DNA from: JBMYRH01 sp049602155
GTDB lineage: Bacteria > Myxococcota_A > UBA9042 > PHBI01 > JBMYRH01
NCBI GenBank assembly: GCA_049602155.1
Contig: JBMYRH010000015.1
Span: 62,001 to 126,000, forward strand
Length of the DNA: 64,000 bases
Reading direction: 5' to 3'
Part shown: piece by piece, positions 12,953 to 21,510 of the stretch
Numbering within the stretch: position 1 is the stretch's first letter
Layout of the letters: each line of letters starts with the position of its first letter
The notes under the pieces: model-generated
What the model was told of the DNA's origin: nothing
The model's input: only the letters and a program-made list of their open reading frames with translations
The model's database searches: none
Position numbers and translations under genes: made by a program

Positions 12953-13783
12953 ATGGCGATCAAACGATTCAAGCCCACGAGTGCCGGCCGCCGCGATATG
13001 ACGGCCGCGTCCTTCGATGAGGTCACCAAGACGACCCCAGAGCGCAAACTCCTGCGCCCGCTCACCAAATCCGGTGGACGTAACAACAATGGCCGCATCA
13101 CGATGCGCCATCGTGGGGGCGGTCATAAGCGTCGCTACCGCGTCGTTGACTTCAAGCGCCGCAAAGTGGGCGTGCCCGCCACTGTCGCAGCGATCGAGTA
13201 CGATCCGAACCGCGGCGCACGACTGGCGCTCCTGCACTACGCAGACGGCGAGAAGATGTACATCCTTTGGCCCAACGGCCTTGAGGTTGGCTCTCAGGTC
13301 ATCTCGAGCCGGAATGCGGACATCCGCCCCGGCAACGCGATGCCCCTTGAGACGATCCCAACGGGTACGTTGATCCACAACATCGAGCTCCGCCCGCGCA
13401 AGGGCGGCCAGCTCGTGCGTGGTGCAGGTACGTCGGCACAGCTGATGGCTAAAGAGGGCAAGTATGCTCTTCTACGGCTGCCTTCCGGCGAGCTGCGTAA
13501 GGTCCTCGCGACCTGTCGCGCGACGATCGGTACGGTCGGTAACGCCGTTCACCAGAACATCAAGGCCGGTAAGGCTGGCGTCTCTCGCTGGAAGGGCAGG
13601 CGCCCGAAGGTGCGTGGTGTCGCGATGAATCCCGTCGACCACCCCCATGGTGGTGGTGAGGGGCGTACCTCTGGCGGTCGTCACCCAGTGACCCCGTGGG
13701 GCATCCCGACTAAGGGCAAGAAGACACGTAACAACAAGAAGACTGACCGGCTCATTGTTCGCCGTCGTCAGCAACGCAAGTAA
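12953..13783 (+). CDS. rplB: 50S ribosomal protein L2
   Basis: L2, a core peptidyl-transferase-centre protein, 276 residues, the standard length. GGRNNNGRITMRHRGGGHKR near the N-terminus and MNPVDHPHGGGEGRTSGGRH near the C-terminus, including the conserved His of the peptidyl-transferase loop, are intact. GGGGG precedes the ATG 11 bp after rplW. Confidence 0.97.
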   Translation: MAIKRFKPTSAGRRDMTAASFDEVTKTTPERKLLRPLTKSGGRNNNGRITMRHRGGGHKRRYRVVDFKRRKVGVPATVAAIEYDPNRGARLALLHYADGEKMYILWPNGLEVGSQVISSRNADIRPGNAMPLETIPTGTLIHNIELRPRKGGQLVRGAGTSAQLMAKEGKYALLRLPSGELRKVLATCRATIGTVGNAVHQNIKAGKAGVSRWKGRRPKVRGVAMNPVDHPHGGGEGRTSGGRHPVTPWGIPTKGKKTRNNKKTDRLIVRRRQQRK

Positions 13784-13794
13784 CGGGGGAGCAC

Positions 13795-14070
13795 GTGCCG
13801 CGTTCAATTAAAAAAGGACCGTTCATCGATGACCATCTCATGGAGAAGGTCGAAGAGTCGGTTAAGTCCGGAAGCCGCAAGGTCATCAAGACTTGGAGCC
13901 GTCGCTCCACGGTGTTCCCTGAGATGGTCGGTTTGACCATCGCGGTTCACAACGGTCGCAAGTTCCTTCCCGTCTTCGTCACTGAGAACATGGTGGGCCA
14001 CAAGCTCGGCGAGTTCTCTCCGACGCGCACCTACCACGGTCACGTGGCTGACAAGAAGGGTAAGCGCTAG
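13795..14070 (+). CDS. rpsS: 30S ribosomal protein S19
   Basis: S19 of the 30S head, 91 residues, with a GTG start giving PRSIKKGPFIDDHLMEKV, preceded by GGGGGAG. The C-terminal GHKLGEFSPTRTYHGHVADK is canonical. It follows rplB by 11 bp. Confidence 0.96.
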   Translation: MPRSIKKGPFIDDHLMEKVEESVKSGSRKVIKTWSRRSTVFPEMVGLTIAVHNGRKFLPVFVTENMVGHKLGEFSPTRTYHGHVADKKGKR

Positions 14071-14087
14071 AAAGCGCGAGGCAAATC

Positions 14088-14426
14088 ATGGAAGCGAAAG
14101 CATCACTAAAACGTATTCGAATGGCGCCACGGAAAGTCCGTGTGATCTTGAACGCCATTCGTGAGCAACCCGTCGAGCTCGCCCTGGCGCAGCTCAAAAT
14201 GGCGGATCGTCGTGCGGCGAAGGTCGTCCACAAGCTGCTTGCCAGCGCTGTGGCCAACATGAGCCAAGCGGTTGATGACATCGACCTCAGCGAGGTCTAT
14301 GTCAAGGCGTGTTGGGCCGATGAGGGTCCGACGATGCGTCGATTCCGACCGCGTGCCATGGGGCGTGCGACGAAGATTCAGAAGAAGACCAGCCATGTGA
14401 CCGTAGTGGTCGCGAGCCAAGATTAG
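14088..14426 (+). CDS. rplV: 50S ribosomal protein L22
   Basis: L22, whose beta-hairpin reaches into the exit tunnel (macrolide site), 112 residues. RMAPRKVRVILNAIR at the N-terminus and the hairpin segment RFRPRAMGRATKIQKKTSHV are diagnostic. The hairpin shows no deletion of the kind linked with macrolide resistance. It lies between rpsS and rpsC in standard order. Confidence 0.95.
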   Translation: MEAKASLKRIRMAPRKVRVILNAIREQPVELALAQLKMADRRAAKVVHKLLASAVANMSQAVDDIDLSEVYVKACWADEGPTMRRFRPRAMGRATKIQKKTSHVTVVVASQD

Positions 14427-14436
14427 GAGCGCAATC

Positions 14437-15081
14437 GTGGGTCAAAAGGTCAAACCAATCGGATTTAGGCTCGGGGTCTCAAAGACCTGGGCTTCCACCT
14501 GGTACGCGGAGAAGAACTACGCGGACTGGCTCCATGAGGATCTGGCGATTCGTCAGCTCATCAAGGACAAGGTCGGTCACGCAGGGATCTCCAAGCTGTT
14601 CATCGAGCGATCCTCGATGAAGTGCACGATCAACGTGCACACGGCGCGTCCTGGGATCATCATCGGCAAGCAGGGCAAAGGCGCTGAGCTCCTCAAAGCT
14701 CAGGTCCAGAAGCTCACAGAGTCGAAGGTTTATCTCAACATTCATGAGGTGCGTAAGGCTGAGGTCGACGCGCAACTCGTGGCTGAGAACGTAGCGACCC
14801 AGTTGCAACGTCGCGTGTCCTTCCGTCGTGCCATGAAGAAGGCGGTCCAGACCGCCATGAAGTTTGGCGCGAAGGGGATTCGTCTCAACGCAGCAGGTCG
14901 TCTTGGTGGAGCTGAGATGTCTCGTCGAGAGTGGTATCGCGAGGGTCGAGTACCCCTGCATACGCTTCGGGCGGATATCGATTATGGCTACGCCATTTCG
15001 AAGACGACTTACGGCACCATTGGGATCCAGGTTTGGATCTACAAGGGTGATGTCATCAAGGAACGAAGCGCGCGCGCATAA
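14437..15081 (+). CDS. rpsC: 30S ribosomal protein S3
   Basis: S3, at the mRNA entry tunnel, 214 residues, with a GTG start (GQKVKPIGFRLG follows) and TTAGGAG just upstream. The KH domain GxxG loop is seen as GIIIGKQGKG, and the C-terminal domain has GRLGGAEMSRREWYREG. It lacks the long C-terminal tail some homologues carry. Confidence 0.96.
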   Translation: MGQKVKPIGFRLGVSKTWASTWYAEKNYADWLHEDLAIRQLIKDKVGHAGISKLFIERSSMKCTINVHTARPGIIIGKQGKGAELLKAQVQKLTESKVYLNIHEVRKAEVDAQLVAENVATQLQRRVSFRRAMKKAVQTAMKFGAKGIRLNAAGRLGGAEMSRREWYREGRVPLHTLRADIDYGYAISKTTYGTIGIQVWIYKGDVIKERSARA

Positions 15082-15110
15082 GCGCGGGCGGTTAACGCGG
15101 AGAGAGAGCG

Positions 15111-15530
15111 ATGCTAGCTCCCAAGCGAATTAAATGGCGTAAGCAGATGAAGGGCCGCAACCGCGGCTTGGCGAAGGGTGGGACTGAAGTAAGCTTCGGT
15201 GATTACGCCCTTCAAGCGACGCAGCACGGTATGATGACGGCTCGACAGATCGAGGCGGCTCGTATCGCGATGACGCGCTACGTCAAGCGTTCCGGTAAAG
15301 TCTGGATTCGGGTCTTCCCTGACAAGCCTATTACCAAGAAGCCTGCCGAGACTCGAATGGGTAAAGGTAAGGGTTCACCTGAGTACTGGGTCTGCCGGGT
15401 CAAGCCTGGCCGCGTTCTCTATGAGATGCGGGGTGTTGACGAGGAGACCGCCCGCGAAGCGTTCCGCCTCGCGATGCACAAACTCCCCTTCCGGACGCGC
15501 TTTATGAAGCGTGACGAGGTGGTGGCATGA
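15111..15530 (+). CDS. rplP: 50S ribosomal protein L16
   Basis: L16, which contacts A-site tRNA, 139 residues. KGRNRGLAKGG, then RIAMTRYVKRSGKVWIR containing the Arg that YcfD-type oxygenases hydroxylate, and KPAETRMGKGKGSPEYWV are all family hallmarks. AGAGAGAG precedes the ATG. It ends overlapping rpmC by 4 bp. Confidence 0.96.
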   Translation: MLAPKRIKWRKQMKGRNRGLAKGGTEVSFGDYALQATQHGMMTARQIEAARIAMTRYVKRSGKVWIRVFPDKPITKKPAETRMGKGKGSPEYWVCRVKPGRVLYEMRGVDEETAREAFRLAMHKLPFRTRFMKRDEVVA

Positions 15531-15739
15531 AAGCACATGACCTCCGACAGATGGAGATCGCCGACTTGGAGGCAAAGGTGGCCGCGCTTCGCGAGGACAT
15601 CTTCAAGATTCGCTTCCAACACGCGACAGCCCAACTGGGCGACCCCTCGAGTTTGACGAAGGCGCGCCGCACCCTGGCACGCGCGATGACCATTCTCGCC
15701 GAGCGCACAGTAGAAGCCACGACAACGAGCGAGGCATAA
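15527..15739 (+). CDS. rpmC: 50S ribosomal protein L29
   Basis: L29, 70 residues, at the tunnel exit beside L23. The helical-hairpin pattern is seen in LRQMEIADLEAKVAALREDI and the family motif FKIRFQHATAQL. It is translationally coupled to rplP through an ATGA overlap and abuts rpsQ by 2 bp. Confidence 0.94.
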   Translation: MKAHDLRQMEIADLEAKVAALREDIFKIRFQHATAQLGDPSSLTKARRTLARAMTILAERTVEATTTSEA

Positions 15740-15741
15740 CG

Positions 15742-15999
15742 ATGCAGACTCAAGCTAATAAGAAGCAGCTCATCGGTCTTGTCGCGAGCGACAAGATGCA
15801 GAAGACCGTAGTGGTCGAGGTGACGCGTCGTATGCGTCACCCGGTCTACTCTAAGTACATCAAGCGTCGTAAGCGATACCACGCTCACGATGAGGAGAAC
15901 TCCTGCAAAGCTGGAGATCGTGTCCTCATCGAGGAGTGTCGTCCCCTCAGCGCTCGTAAGCGTTGGCGCGTTAAGCAGATTCTGGAGCGTGCGGTTTAA
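15742..15999 (+). CDS. rpsQ: 30S ribosomal protein S17
   Basis: S17, an OB-fold primary 16S binder, 85 residues. LIGLVASDKMQKTVVVEV and HDEENSCKAGDRVLIEECRP are the characteristic strands. It starts two bases after the rpmC stop. Confidence 0.95.
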   Translation: MQTQANKKQLIGLVASDKMQKTVVVEVTRRMRHPVYSKYIKRRKRYHAHDEENSCKAGDRVLIEECRPLSARKRWRVKQILERAV

Positions 16000-16033
16000 C
16001 CCACTGCGTTCCTTGAAGAGGTAGAGGTCTCTT

Positions 16034-16402
16034 ATGATTCAGATGCAGTCCATTCTGGCGCCCGCGGATAACTCCGGTGCGAAGCGCTTGCAGTGCATCA
16101 AGGTGCTCGGCGGGTCCAAGCGCAAGTACGCTTCCGTGGGCGACGTCATTGTCGTCTCCGTGAAGGAGGCGATGCCCACCGCTAAGGTGAAGAAGAAAGA
16201 TGTCTTGCGAGCGGTTATCGTTCGTACGGCCAAAGAAGTTCGTCGCGCGGATGGCTCAAGTATCCGCTTCGATGAGAACGCAGCGGTCCTCATTAACGAG
16301 GCGGGCGAGCCCATCGGCACGCGTATCTTCGGGCCCGTCGCACGGGAGCTCCGTGCGAAGCGCTTCATGAAGATCGTCTCACTCGCCCCTGAAGTGCTGT
16401 AG
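16034..16402 (+). CDS. rplN: 50S ribosomal protein L14
   Basis: L14, an inter-subunit bridge protein, 122 residues. MIQMQSILAPADNSGAKR at the start and the RIFGPVARELRAKRFMKIVS terminus are canonical. A short spacer of 34 bp with AGAGGTAGAGG lies before the ATG. Confidence 0.96.
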   Translation: MIQMQSILAPADNSGAKRLQCIKVLGGSKRKYASVGDVIVVSVKEAMPTAKVKKKDVLRAVIVRTAKEVRRADGSSIRFDENAAVLINEAGEPIGTRIFGPVARELRAKRFMKIVSLAPEVL

Positions 16403-16413
16403 GAGACGACGAC

Positions 16414-16725
16414 ATGAATCGACTACGCAAAGGCGACAACGTCAAAATCATCAGCGGCAAAGAGCGCGGTAAAGAGGGCAAGATCCTCGGCTTCACTCAT
16501 GACGGAAATCGGGTCCTCGTGGAGGGCTTAAACATCGTCAAACGCCACAGTCGGCCGACTCAGGCCGCGCCCCAGGGCGGCATCGTTGAGAAAGAGGCGG
16601 GTATTCACGTCTCCAACGTGATGCTTCTGACGGACGAAGGACGCACGACCCGCATCGGATACCGAAGCAATGAGGAGGGCCAGAAGGTCCGCTACTCGCT
16701 TCGCTCCGGTGAGGATTTGGATTAA
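16414..16725 (+). CDS. rplX: 50S ribosomal protein L24
   Basis: L24, an assembly initiator, 103 residues. The KOW motif KGDNVKIISGKERGKEGKIL is at the N-terminus and the NIVKRHSRPTQAAPQGGIVE loop follows. It lies 11 bp after rplN. Confidence 0.95.
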   Translation: MNRLRKGDNVKIISGKERGKEGKILGFTHDGNRVLVEGLNIVKRHSRPTQAAPQGGIVEKEAGIHVSNVMLLTDEGRTTRIGYRSNEEGQKVRYSLRSGEDLD

Positions 16726-16737
16726 CGGAGCGGTACG

Positions 16738-17277
16738 ATGCCAAGGCTACATACAACCTACCGTAACGAAATCGTGCCGAAGCTTCGGCAGGACTTTGGT
16801 TACAAAAACATTCATCAGGTCCCCCAGCTCGAGAAGATCTCGATCAACATGGGCCTCGGTGAGGCGGTCGCCAATCCGAAGATTATCGACGGCGCCGTCA
16901 AGCAGATGGCCGCTCTCGCTGGTCAGAAGCCGATCGTGACCCGCGCACGGAAGTCCATCGCGAACTACAAACTTCGCGAAGGCATGCCGATTGGTTGCAA
17001 GGTCACGCTCCGTCGAGACCGCATGTATGAGTTCATGGATCGCTTGGTCAACATTGCGTTGCCACGCGTTCGTGACTTCCGTGGCGTGTCGCCACGCGCG
17101 TTTGACGGGCGGGGTAACTACTCCCTCGGTATCCGCGAGCAGATCATCTTTCCCGAGGTCAACTTCGACTCTGTCGACAAGATCCTGGGCCTCAATATCA
17201 CCATCGTGACGTCTGCCCAGACCGATGATGAGTCGCGGAGCCTGCTGAGTTACTTCGGCATGCCCTTCCGTAAGTAG
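16738..17277 (+). CDS. rplE: 50S ribosomal protein L5
   Basis: L5, a 5S rRNA and P-site tRNA contact, 179 residues. INMGLGEAVANPK, VTRARKSIANYKLREGMPIG and RDFRGVSPRAFDGRGNYSLG are the expected blocks. It is preceded by an ACGGAG ribosome site. Confidence 0.96.
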   Translation: MPRLHTTYRNEIVPKLRQDFGYKNIHQVPQLEKISINMGLGEAVANPKIIDGAVKQMAALAGQKPIVTRARKSIANYKLREGMPIGCKVTLRRDRMYEFMDRLVNIALPRVRDFRGVSPRAFDGRGNYSLGIREQIIFPEVNFDSVDKILGLNITIVTSAQTDDESRSLLSYFGMPFRK

Positions 17278-17288
17278 GAGATTCGTCG

Positions 17289-17594
17289 ATGGCGAAGACA
17301 AGCAAGATCAATCGTAACGAGCAACGGAAGGCGGTGGTAGCCAAGTACGCTACCAAGCGCGCCGAGCTTAAAGAGACGATCAGGAACCCGCGTACTGCGC
17401 CGGCCGAGCGAGAGCTCGCGATGCGTGCGCTCCGCAAGATGCCTCGGGATGCAAGCGCGACTCGCGTACGCAACCGCTGTGCGTTGACCGGACGACCCCG
17501 TGGTTTTTATCGAAAGTTTGGTGTTTCCCGAATCGCGCTTCGTGAGCTCGCCTTGGCGGGTGAGCTTCCGGGTGTGACCAAGGCGAGCTGGTAG
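17289..17594 (+). CDS. rpsN: 30S ribosomal protein S14 (zinc-free long form)
   Basis: S14, 101 residues. This is the long form lacking the zinc-ribbon cysteines of the short type; only one Cys, in RNRCALTGRPRGFYRKFG, is present. In contrast the S4 and L36 encoded nearby keep their zinc cysteines. GGAGA lies before the ATG. Confidence 0.95.
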   Translation: MAKTSKINRNEQRKAVVAKYATKRAELKETIRNPRTAPAERELAMRALRKMPRDASATRVRNRCALTGRPRGFYRKFGVSRIALRELALAGELPGVTKASW

Positions 17595-17606
17595 GAGGAT
17601 CGATAC

Positions 17607-18005
17607 ATGTCGATGACAGATCCCATCGCTGATCTCCTGACACGGATTCGCAACGCTCAGCAGGCGTCGCATGCTACGACCGTCGTTCCAGCCTCACGGC
17701 TGAAGCAGCAGATCGTAGAGATCCTCAAGTCAGAGGGCTACATCAGTGACTTCTCTCGAGTTGAAAAGTCTCCCCAAGACGAGCTCGAGATTGTTCTCAA
17801 GTACGGTAACGATGGCGCAGGCGTCATCGGTGGACTGCGCCGCGAAAGCAAGCCAGGCCGCCGTGTTTATGTCGGTGCAGATGATATCCCGCGCGTCCGC
17901 TCAGGACTCGGCGTGGCAATCGTCAGTACCTCCAAAGGTGTTCTTCCCGACCATCAGGCGCGCGAGTCGCGTGTGGGCGGGGAGCTGCTCTGTTCGGTCT
18001 GGTAG
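17607..18005 (+). CDS. rpsH: 30S ribosomal protein S8
   Basis: S8, a central-domain 16S binder and spc-operon regulator in enterobacteria, 132 residues. MTDPIADLLTRIRNAQ and the C-terminal STSKGVLPDHQARESRVGGE are diagnostic. AGGAGG precedes it; a second ATG two codons in is possible. Confidence 0.95.
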   Translation: MSMTDPIADLLTRIRNAQQASHATTVVPASRLKQQIVEILKSEGYISDFSRVEKSPQDELEIVLKYGNDGAGVIGGLRRESKPGRRVYVGADDIPRVRSGLGVAIVSTSKGVLPDHQARESRVGGELLCSVW

Positions 18006-18036
18006 CGTCCGGCCTTAGACCGAGAGGAGACGACTC

Positions 18037-18570
18037 ATGTCACGTATTGGCAAACTCCCAGTTCAGATCCCATCCGGTGTCGATGTTCGCATCAACGACC
18101 GTGATGTCACCGTCAAGGGTCCCAAGGGACAGCTGCAACGCACGTTCAAGGGCGTGACGTTCACGCAGGCCGATGGTGCTGTCACAGTGACTCCCGACTC
18201 CATGAGCCGGACTGACCGCTCTCTTTGGGGCTTGGGTCGGACGTTGCTCAACAACATGGTGGTTGGGGTGTCCGAGGGATTCTCCCGCGATCTTGAGATC
18301 AACGGCGTCGGTTATCGCGCTGCGGTGAAGGGCAACTCCGTCGAGTTCAACCTCGGCTACAGTCACCCTATCGAGTTCCCGATGCCCGAAGGCGTCACGA
18401 TTGAGGTCGACAAGCAGACCTCGGTCAAGGTGTCCGGCATCAGCAAAGAGGCAGTCGGCCAGGCCGCGGCAAAGATTCGCGCACTGCGTCCCCCCGAGCC
18501 CTACAAGGGCAAGGGTGTGAAGTACGCCGGAGAGTACATCCGCCGCAAGGTCGGCAAGGCCGCCAAGTAG
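18037..18570 (+). CDS. rplF: 50S ribosomal protein L6
   Basis: L6, near the factor-binding centre, 177 residues. MSRIGKLPVQIPSGVDV and the C-terminal PPEPYKGKGVKYAGEYIRRK are standard. AGAGGAG stands before the ATG. Confidence 0.96.
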   Translation: MSRIGKLPVQIPSGVDVRINDRDVTVKGPKGQLQRTFKGVTFTQADGAVTVTPDSMSRTDRSLWGLGRTLLNNMVVGVSEGFSRDLEINGVGYRAAVKGNSVEFNLGYSHPIEFPMPEGVTIEVDKQTSVKVSGISKEAVGQAAAKIRALRPPEPYKGKGVKYAGEYIRRKVGKAAK

Positions 18571-18587
18571 GCAGCGAGGAAGAGATA

Positions 18588-18953
18588 ATGAACGCTCAGA
18601 ACAAAGCCCAAGCGCGCGCACGACGTAAGCGTCGCGTCCGCAAGAACATGCACGGAACGGCCGCCCGTCCTCGCATGACCGTGTTCAAGTCGAACAAGCA
18701 CATCTACGTGCAAGTGATCGACGATGACCGCGGCGCAACTGTCGCGTCCACGTCCACCTTGAGCGAAGCCATTCGTGGCGCGGTCAAGGAGCTCAATAAG
18801 AAGGACGCGGCGACCAAGATCGGCGAGGCAATCGCCGAGGCGTGCAAGGCTGCGAAGATCAATCAGGTCGTGTTCGACCGCAATGGCTACCCGTACACCG
18901 GCCGCGTGGCCGCCGTCGCTGACGGCGCTCGCTCCGGTGGGCTCGAACTTTAG
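18588..18953 (+). CDS. rplR: 50S ribosomal protein L18
   Basis: L18, a 5S rRNA binder, 121 residues. The basic N-terminus (RARRKRRVRKNMHGTAARPR), VFKSNKHIYVQVIDD and the FDRNGYPYTGRVAAVADGAR end are typical. It follows rplF and precedes rpsE by 16 bp. Confidence 0.95.
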   Translation: MNAQNKAQARARRKRRVRKNMHGTAARPRMTVFKSNKHIYVQVIDDDRGATVASTSTLSEAIRGAVKELNKKDAATKIGEAIAEACKAAKINQVVFDRNGYPYTGRVAAVADGARSGGLEL

Positions 18954-18969
18954 AAGCGAGGGAAGGACC

Positions 18970-19503
18970 GTGTCACGAGACAGGAACCACAACGATCGTC
19001 GCGAGCCTGATGACGGGCTGATCGACAAGGTCGTGAACATCAATCGCGTCTCTAAGGTCGTCAAGGGCGGCCGCCGCTTCAGCTTCTCTGCGCTTGTCGT
19101 AGTGGGCGATGGCGAGGGTCGTGTTGGCGCAGCATTGGGCAAAGCGAATGAGGTCCCTGAGGCCATTCGTAAGGGCAAAGAGAAGGCTCGTGCAACCATG
19201 TTCGAGGTCCCCATGGTCGGCGCCACGATCCCTCATGAGATCGTGGGCTGTGCTGGCGCGGGTCGCGTGCTGCTGAAGCCTGCCAGTGACGGTACCGGAG
19301 TCATCGCAGGTGGTGCCGTCCGCGCTATCATCGAGGCAGCGGGTGTCGGCAACGTCCTTACCAAGTGCATTGGTACGAACAACCCCAACAACGTGGTGCA
19401 CGCGACGATCGCGGCGCTCAAGGGGCTCGACAGCCCTGAGGCCGCTTCCATTCGCCGCGGCTTGCCACTTGAGGACATTAAGTCCCGGCACGCGGGGTAC
19501 TAG
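18970..19503 (+). CDS. rpsE: 30S ribosomal protein S5
   Basis: S5, at the decoding site and mRNA entry, 177 residues. The GTG at 18970, with AGGGAAGG upstream, is chosen because the longer frame runs through rplR. KVVKGGRRFSFSALVVVGDG and the GTNNPNNVVHAT motif are diagnostic. Confidence 0.95.
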   Translation: MSRDRNHNDRREPDDGLIDKVVNINRVSKVVKGGRRFSFSALVVVGDGEGRVGAALGKANEVPEAIRKGKEKARATMFEVPMVGATIPHEIVGCAGAGRVLLKPASDGTGVIAGGAVRAIIEAAGVGNVLTKCIGTNNPNNVVHATIAALKGLDSPEAASIRRGLPLEDIKSRHAGY

Positions 19504-19505
19504 AG

Positions 19506-19685
19506 ATGGCTAAGGTTACCATTCGTCTCCGACGCAGCCGCGCCAAAGCCAATGGCCATCAGCGCAAGATCCTTGATGGCTTGGGCCTTCTGAAGCGCGA
19601 GCAAGTGCGTGAACTGGAAGATACCCCGGCCGTCCGAGGGATGATCAACAAGGTCAATCACCTGGTGACTATCGAGTCCGCCTAG
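19506..19685 (+). CDS. rpmD: 50S ribosomal protein L30
   Basis: L30, 59 residues, a short gene. Translated by hand it reads MAKVTIRLRRSRAKANGHQR, then LDGLGLLKREQ and PAVRGMINKVNHLVTIE. It starts 2 bp after the rpsE stop, in the usual rpsE-rpmD-rplO order. Confidence 0.95.
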   Translation: MAKVTIRLRRSRAKANGHQRKILDGLGLLKREQVRELEDTPAVRGMINKVNHLVTIESA

Positions 19686-19730
19686 GTCGCCAACCCCAGC
19701 GGCTAATCGGCCGCTCATGGGAGCATGGAA

Positions 19731-20183
19731 ATGAACGAGCTCAGCAGATTGAAGCCGCCCAAGGGCGCGCACAAGAACCGTAAGCGGGTAGGACGTGGTC
19801 CTGGCTCAGGTACGGGTAAGACCGCCGGTCGTGGTCAGAAGGGTCAAAAGGCGCGCGCCGCCGCAAAGACCTTCCCTGGCTTTGAGGGTGGACAGATGCC
19901 CCTCCAGCGTCGACTCCCGAAGCGTGGCTTCACGCCGCGTAATCGCGTGGAGTACACCGTGATCAACGTGGTTGACCTCAACTTCTTTGATGATGGCGCC
20001 GATGTGAACCCCACCTCGCTCTTCGAGGCCGGCATGCTGCGCAAGCCGACATCCTTGGTGAAGATCCTCGGAGACGGCGATCTTGAGGTGAAGCTCACGG
20101 TCTCCGCTCACAAGTTCTCCTCGAGCGCGATGGAGAAGATTGCTGCCAAGGGCGGCACGGCAGAGGTGCTCGGTGGCGAGTAA
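19731..20183 (+). CDS. rplO: 50S ribosomal protein L15
   Basis: L15, a late-assembly large-subunit protein, 150 residues. RKRVGRGPGSGTGKTAGRGQ and PGFEGGQMPLQRRLPKRGF are unmistakable. The ATG at 19731 is preferred to the one two codons earlier because GGGAG (19719-19723) is 7 nt upstream of it but only one base from the earlier ATG. The 3' end overlaps secY by 11 bp. Confidence 0.95.
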   Translation: MNELSRLKPPKGAHKNRKRVGRGPGSGTGKTAGRGQKGQKARAAAKTFPGFEGGQMPLQRRLPKRGFTPRNRVEYTVINVVDLNFFDDGADVNPTSLFEAGMLRKPTSLVKILGDGDLEVKLTVSAHKFSSSAMEKIAAKGGTAEVLGGE

Positions 20184-21510
20184 CGTCGCAAACCTCGGGA
20201 AGATACCTGAGCTTCGTAAGCGGATTTTGTATACGCTCACGCTGCTCGCAGTGTACCGCATTGGCGTGTTTATCACCGTCCCTGGGGTCAACCGCGAGGT
20301 GATGGCGAACTACATTCAGAACGCCGCCGGTGGGTTCCTGGGTCTCTTCAATATGTTCAGCGGTGGCGCGATCGAGCAGCTCTCGATCTTCGCACTTGGC
20401 GTGATGCCCTACATCTCCGCGAGCATCATCTTCCAGCTCCTCAATGTGGTCGTTCCTTCCCTGGAGCGGCTGAGCAAAGAGGGCGAGCGCGGACGTCAAA
20501 AGATTAACCAGTACACGCGCTACAGCACGGTGCTGCTTGGTGTGGTGCAGGGCTTTGGTATCTCGGTTTGGCTGGATTCGTTGAACCAGGCGGGTGGCGG
20601 TGCAACCGGCGTCTTGTTGGGCGGCGGGATGGCGTTCAAGTTCATCACAGTCTTATCCCTGACGACGGGCACGGTCTTCTTGATGTGGTTGGGTGAGCAG
20701 ATCACCGAGCGCGGCATCGGAAATGGCATCTCGCTCCTCATCTTCGCAGGCATCGTCGCCGGTCTTCCAGACGCTTTGGTACAGACGTGGAACATGACCA
20801 CCCTCGGTGGTGGCGACATGGAGGCCCCGAAGCTCGCGATGCTCGGCGTCATCGTCGTCGCCGTCATCGCGTTCATCTGCTTCTTTGAGCGTGCTCAACG
20901 TCGGTTGCCCGTGCGTTACGCGAAGAAGGTGGTTGGGACGCGCATGTATGGTGGGCAGAATTCCTTTTTGCCGCTCAAGGTGAACATGGCGGGCGTGATT
21001 CCTCCCATCTTCGCGAGCTCCATCCTGCTCTTCCCTCAGACGCTCCTCGGGATGTTCCCCGACTCACCGCTGGTGGAGTGGTTCAACACTGCGTTCTTGC
21101 CTGGCGGCACGTTTTATAACGTGGTGTACGTCGCCCTCGTGATCTTCTTCTGCTACTTCTACACAGCAGTGACGTTCAATCCGATTGACGTTGCGGATAA
21201 TATGAAGAAGTTCGGTGGGTTTATCCCGGGCATCCGCGCCGGTAAGCGCACAGCGGAACACATCGACAAGGTCCTCACGCGCATCACCTTGGGTGGCGCT
21301 GTATACATGTCCGCTGTCTGTGTCCTGCCGACGTTCCTTCAGAGCGACTTCGGCGTACCGTTCTACTTCGGTGGCACGTCATTGCTCATCGTCGTGGCCG
21401 TGTCCTTGGATACTGTGCAGCAGATCGAGAGCCACCTCATCACGCGTAACTACGAGGGCTTCGGCGGGGCTGGTGGCCCACGCACGAAGGGTACTCGGAG
21501 GCGTGCATGA
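20173..21510 (+). CDS. secY: Protein translocase subunit SecY
   Basis: Central channel of the Sec translocon in the inner membrane, 445 residues with ten hydrophobic segments. The GTG at 20173 (MASNVANLGKIPELRKRILY) has AGAGGT 5-6 nt upstream and overlaps the end of rplO. GALEQLSIFALGVMPYISAS (here GGAIEQLSIFALGVMPYISA), ITERGIGNGISLLIFAGI and PGIRAGKRTAEHIDKVL are SecY hallmarks. The stop overlaps adk (ATGA). Confidence 0.96.
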   Translation: MASNVANLGKIPELRKRILYTLTLLAVYRIGVFITVPGVNREVMANYIQNAAGGFLGLFNMFSGGAIEQLSIFALGVMPYISASIIFQLLNVVVPSLERLSKEGERGRQKINQYTRYSTVLLGVVQGFGISVWLDSLNQAGGGATGVLLGGGMAFKFITVLSLTTGTVFLMWLGEQITERGIGNGISLLIFAGIVAGLPDALVQTWNMTTLGGGDMEAPKLAMLGVIVVAVIAFICFFERAQRRLPVRYAKKVVGTRMYGGQNSFLPLKVNMAGVIPPIFASSILLFPQTLLGMFPDSPLVEWFNTAFLPGGTFYNVVYVALVIFFCYFYTAVTFNPIDVADNMKKFGGFIPGIRAGKRTAEHIDKVLTRITLGGAVYMSAVCVLPTFLQSDFGVPFYFGGTSLLIVVAVSLDTVQQIESHLITRNYEGFGGAGGPRTKGTRRRA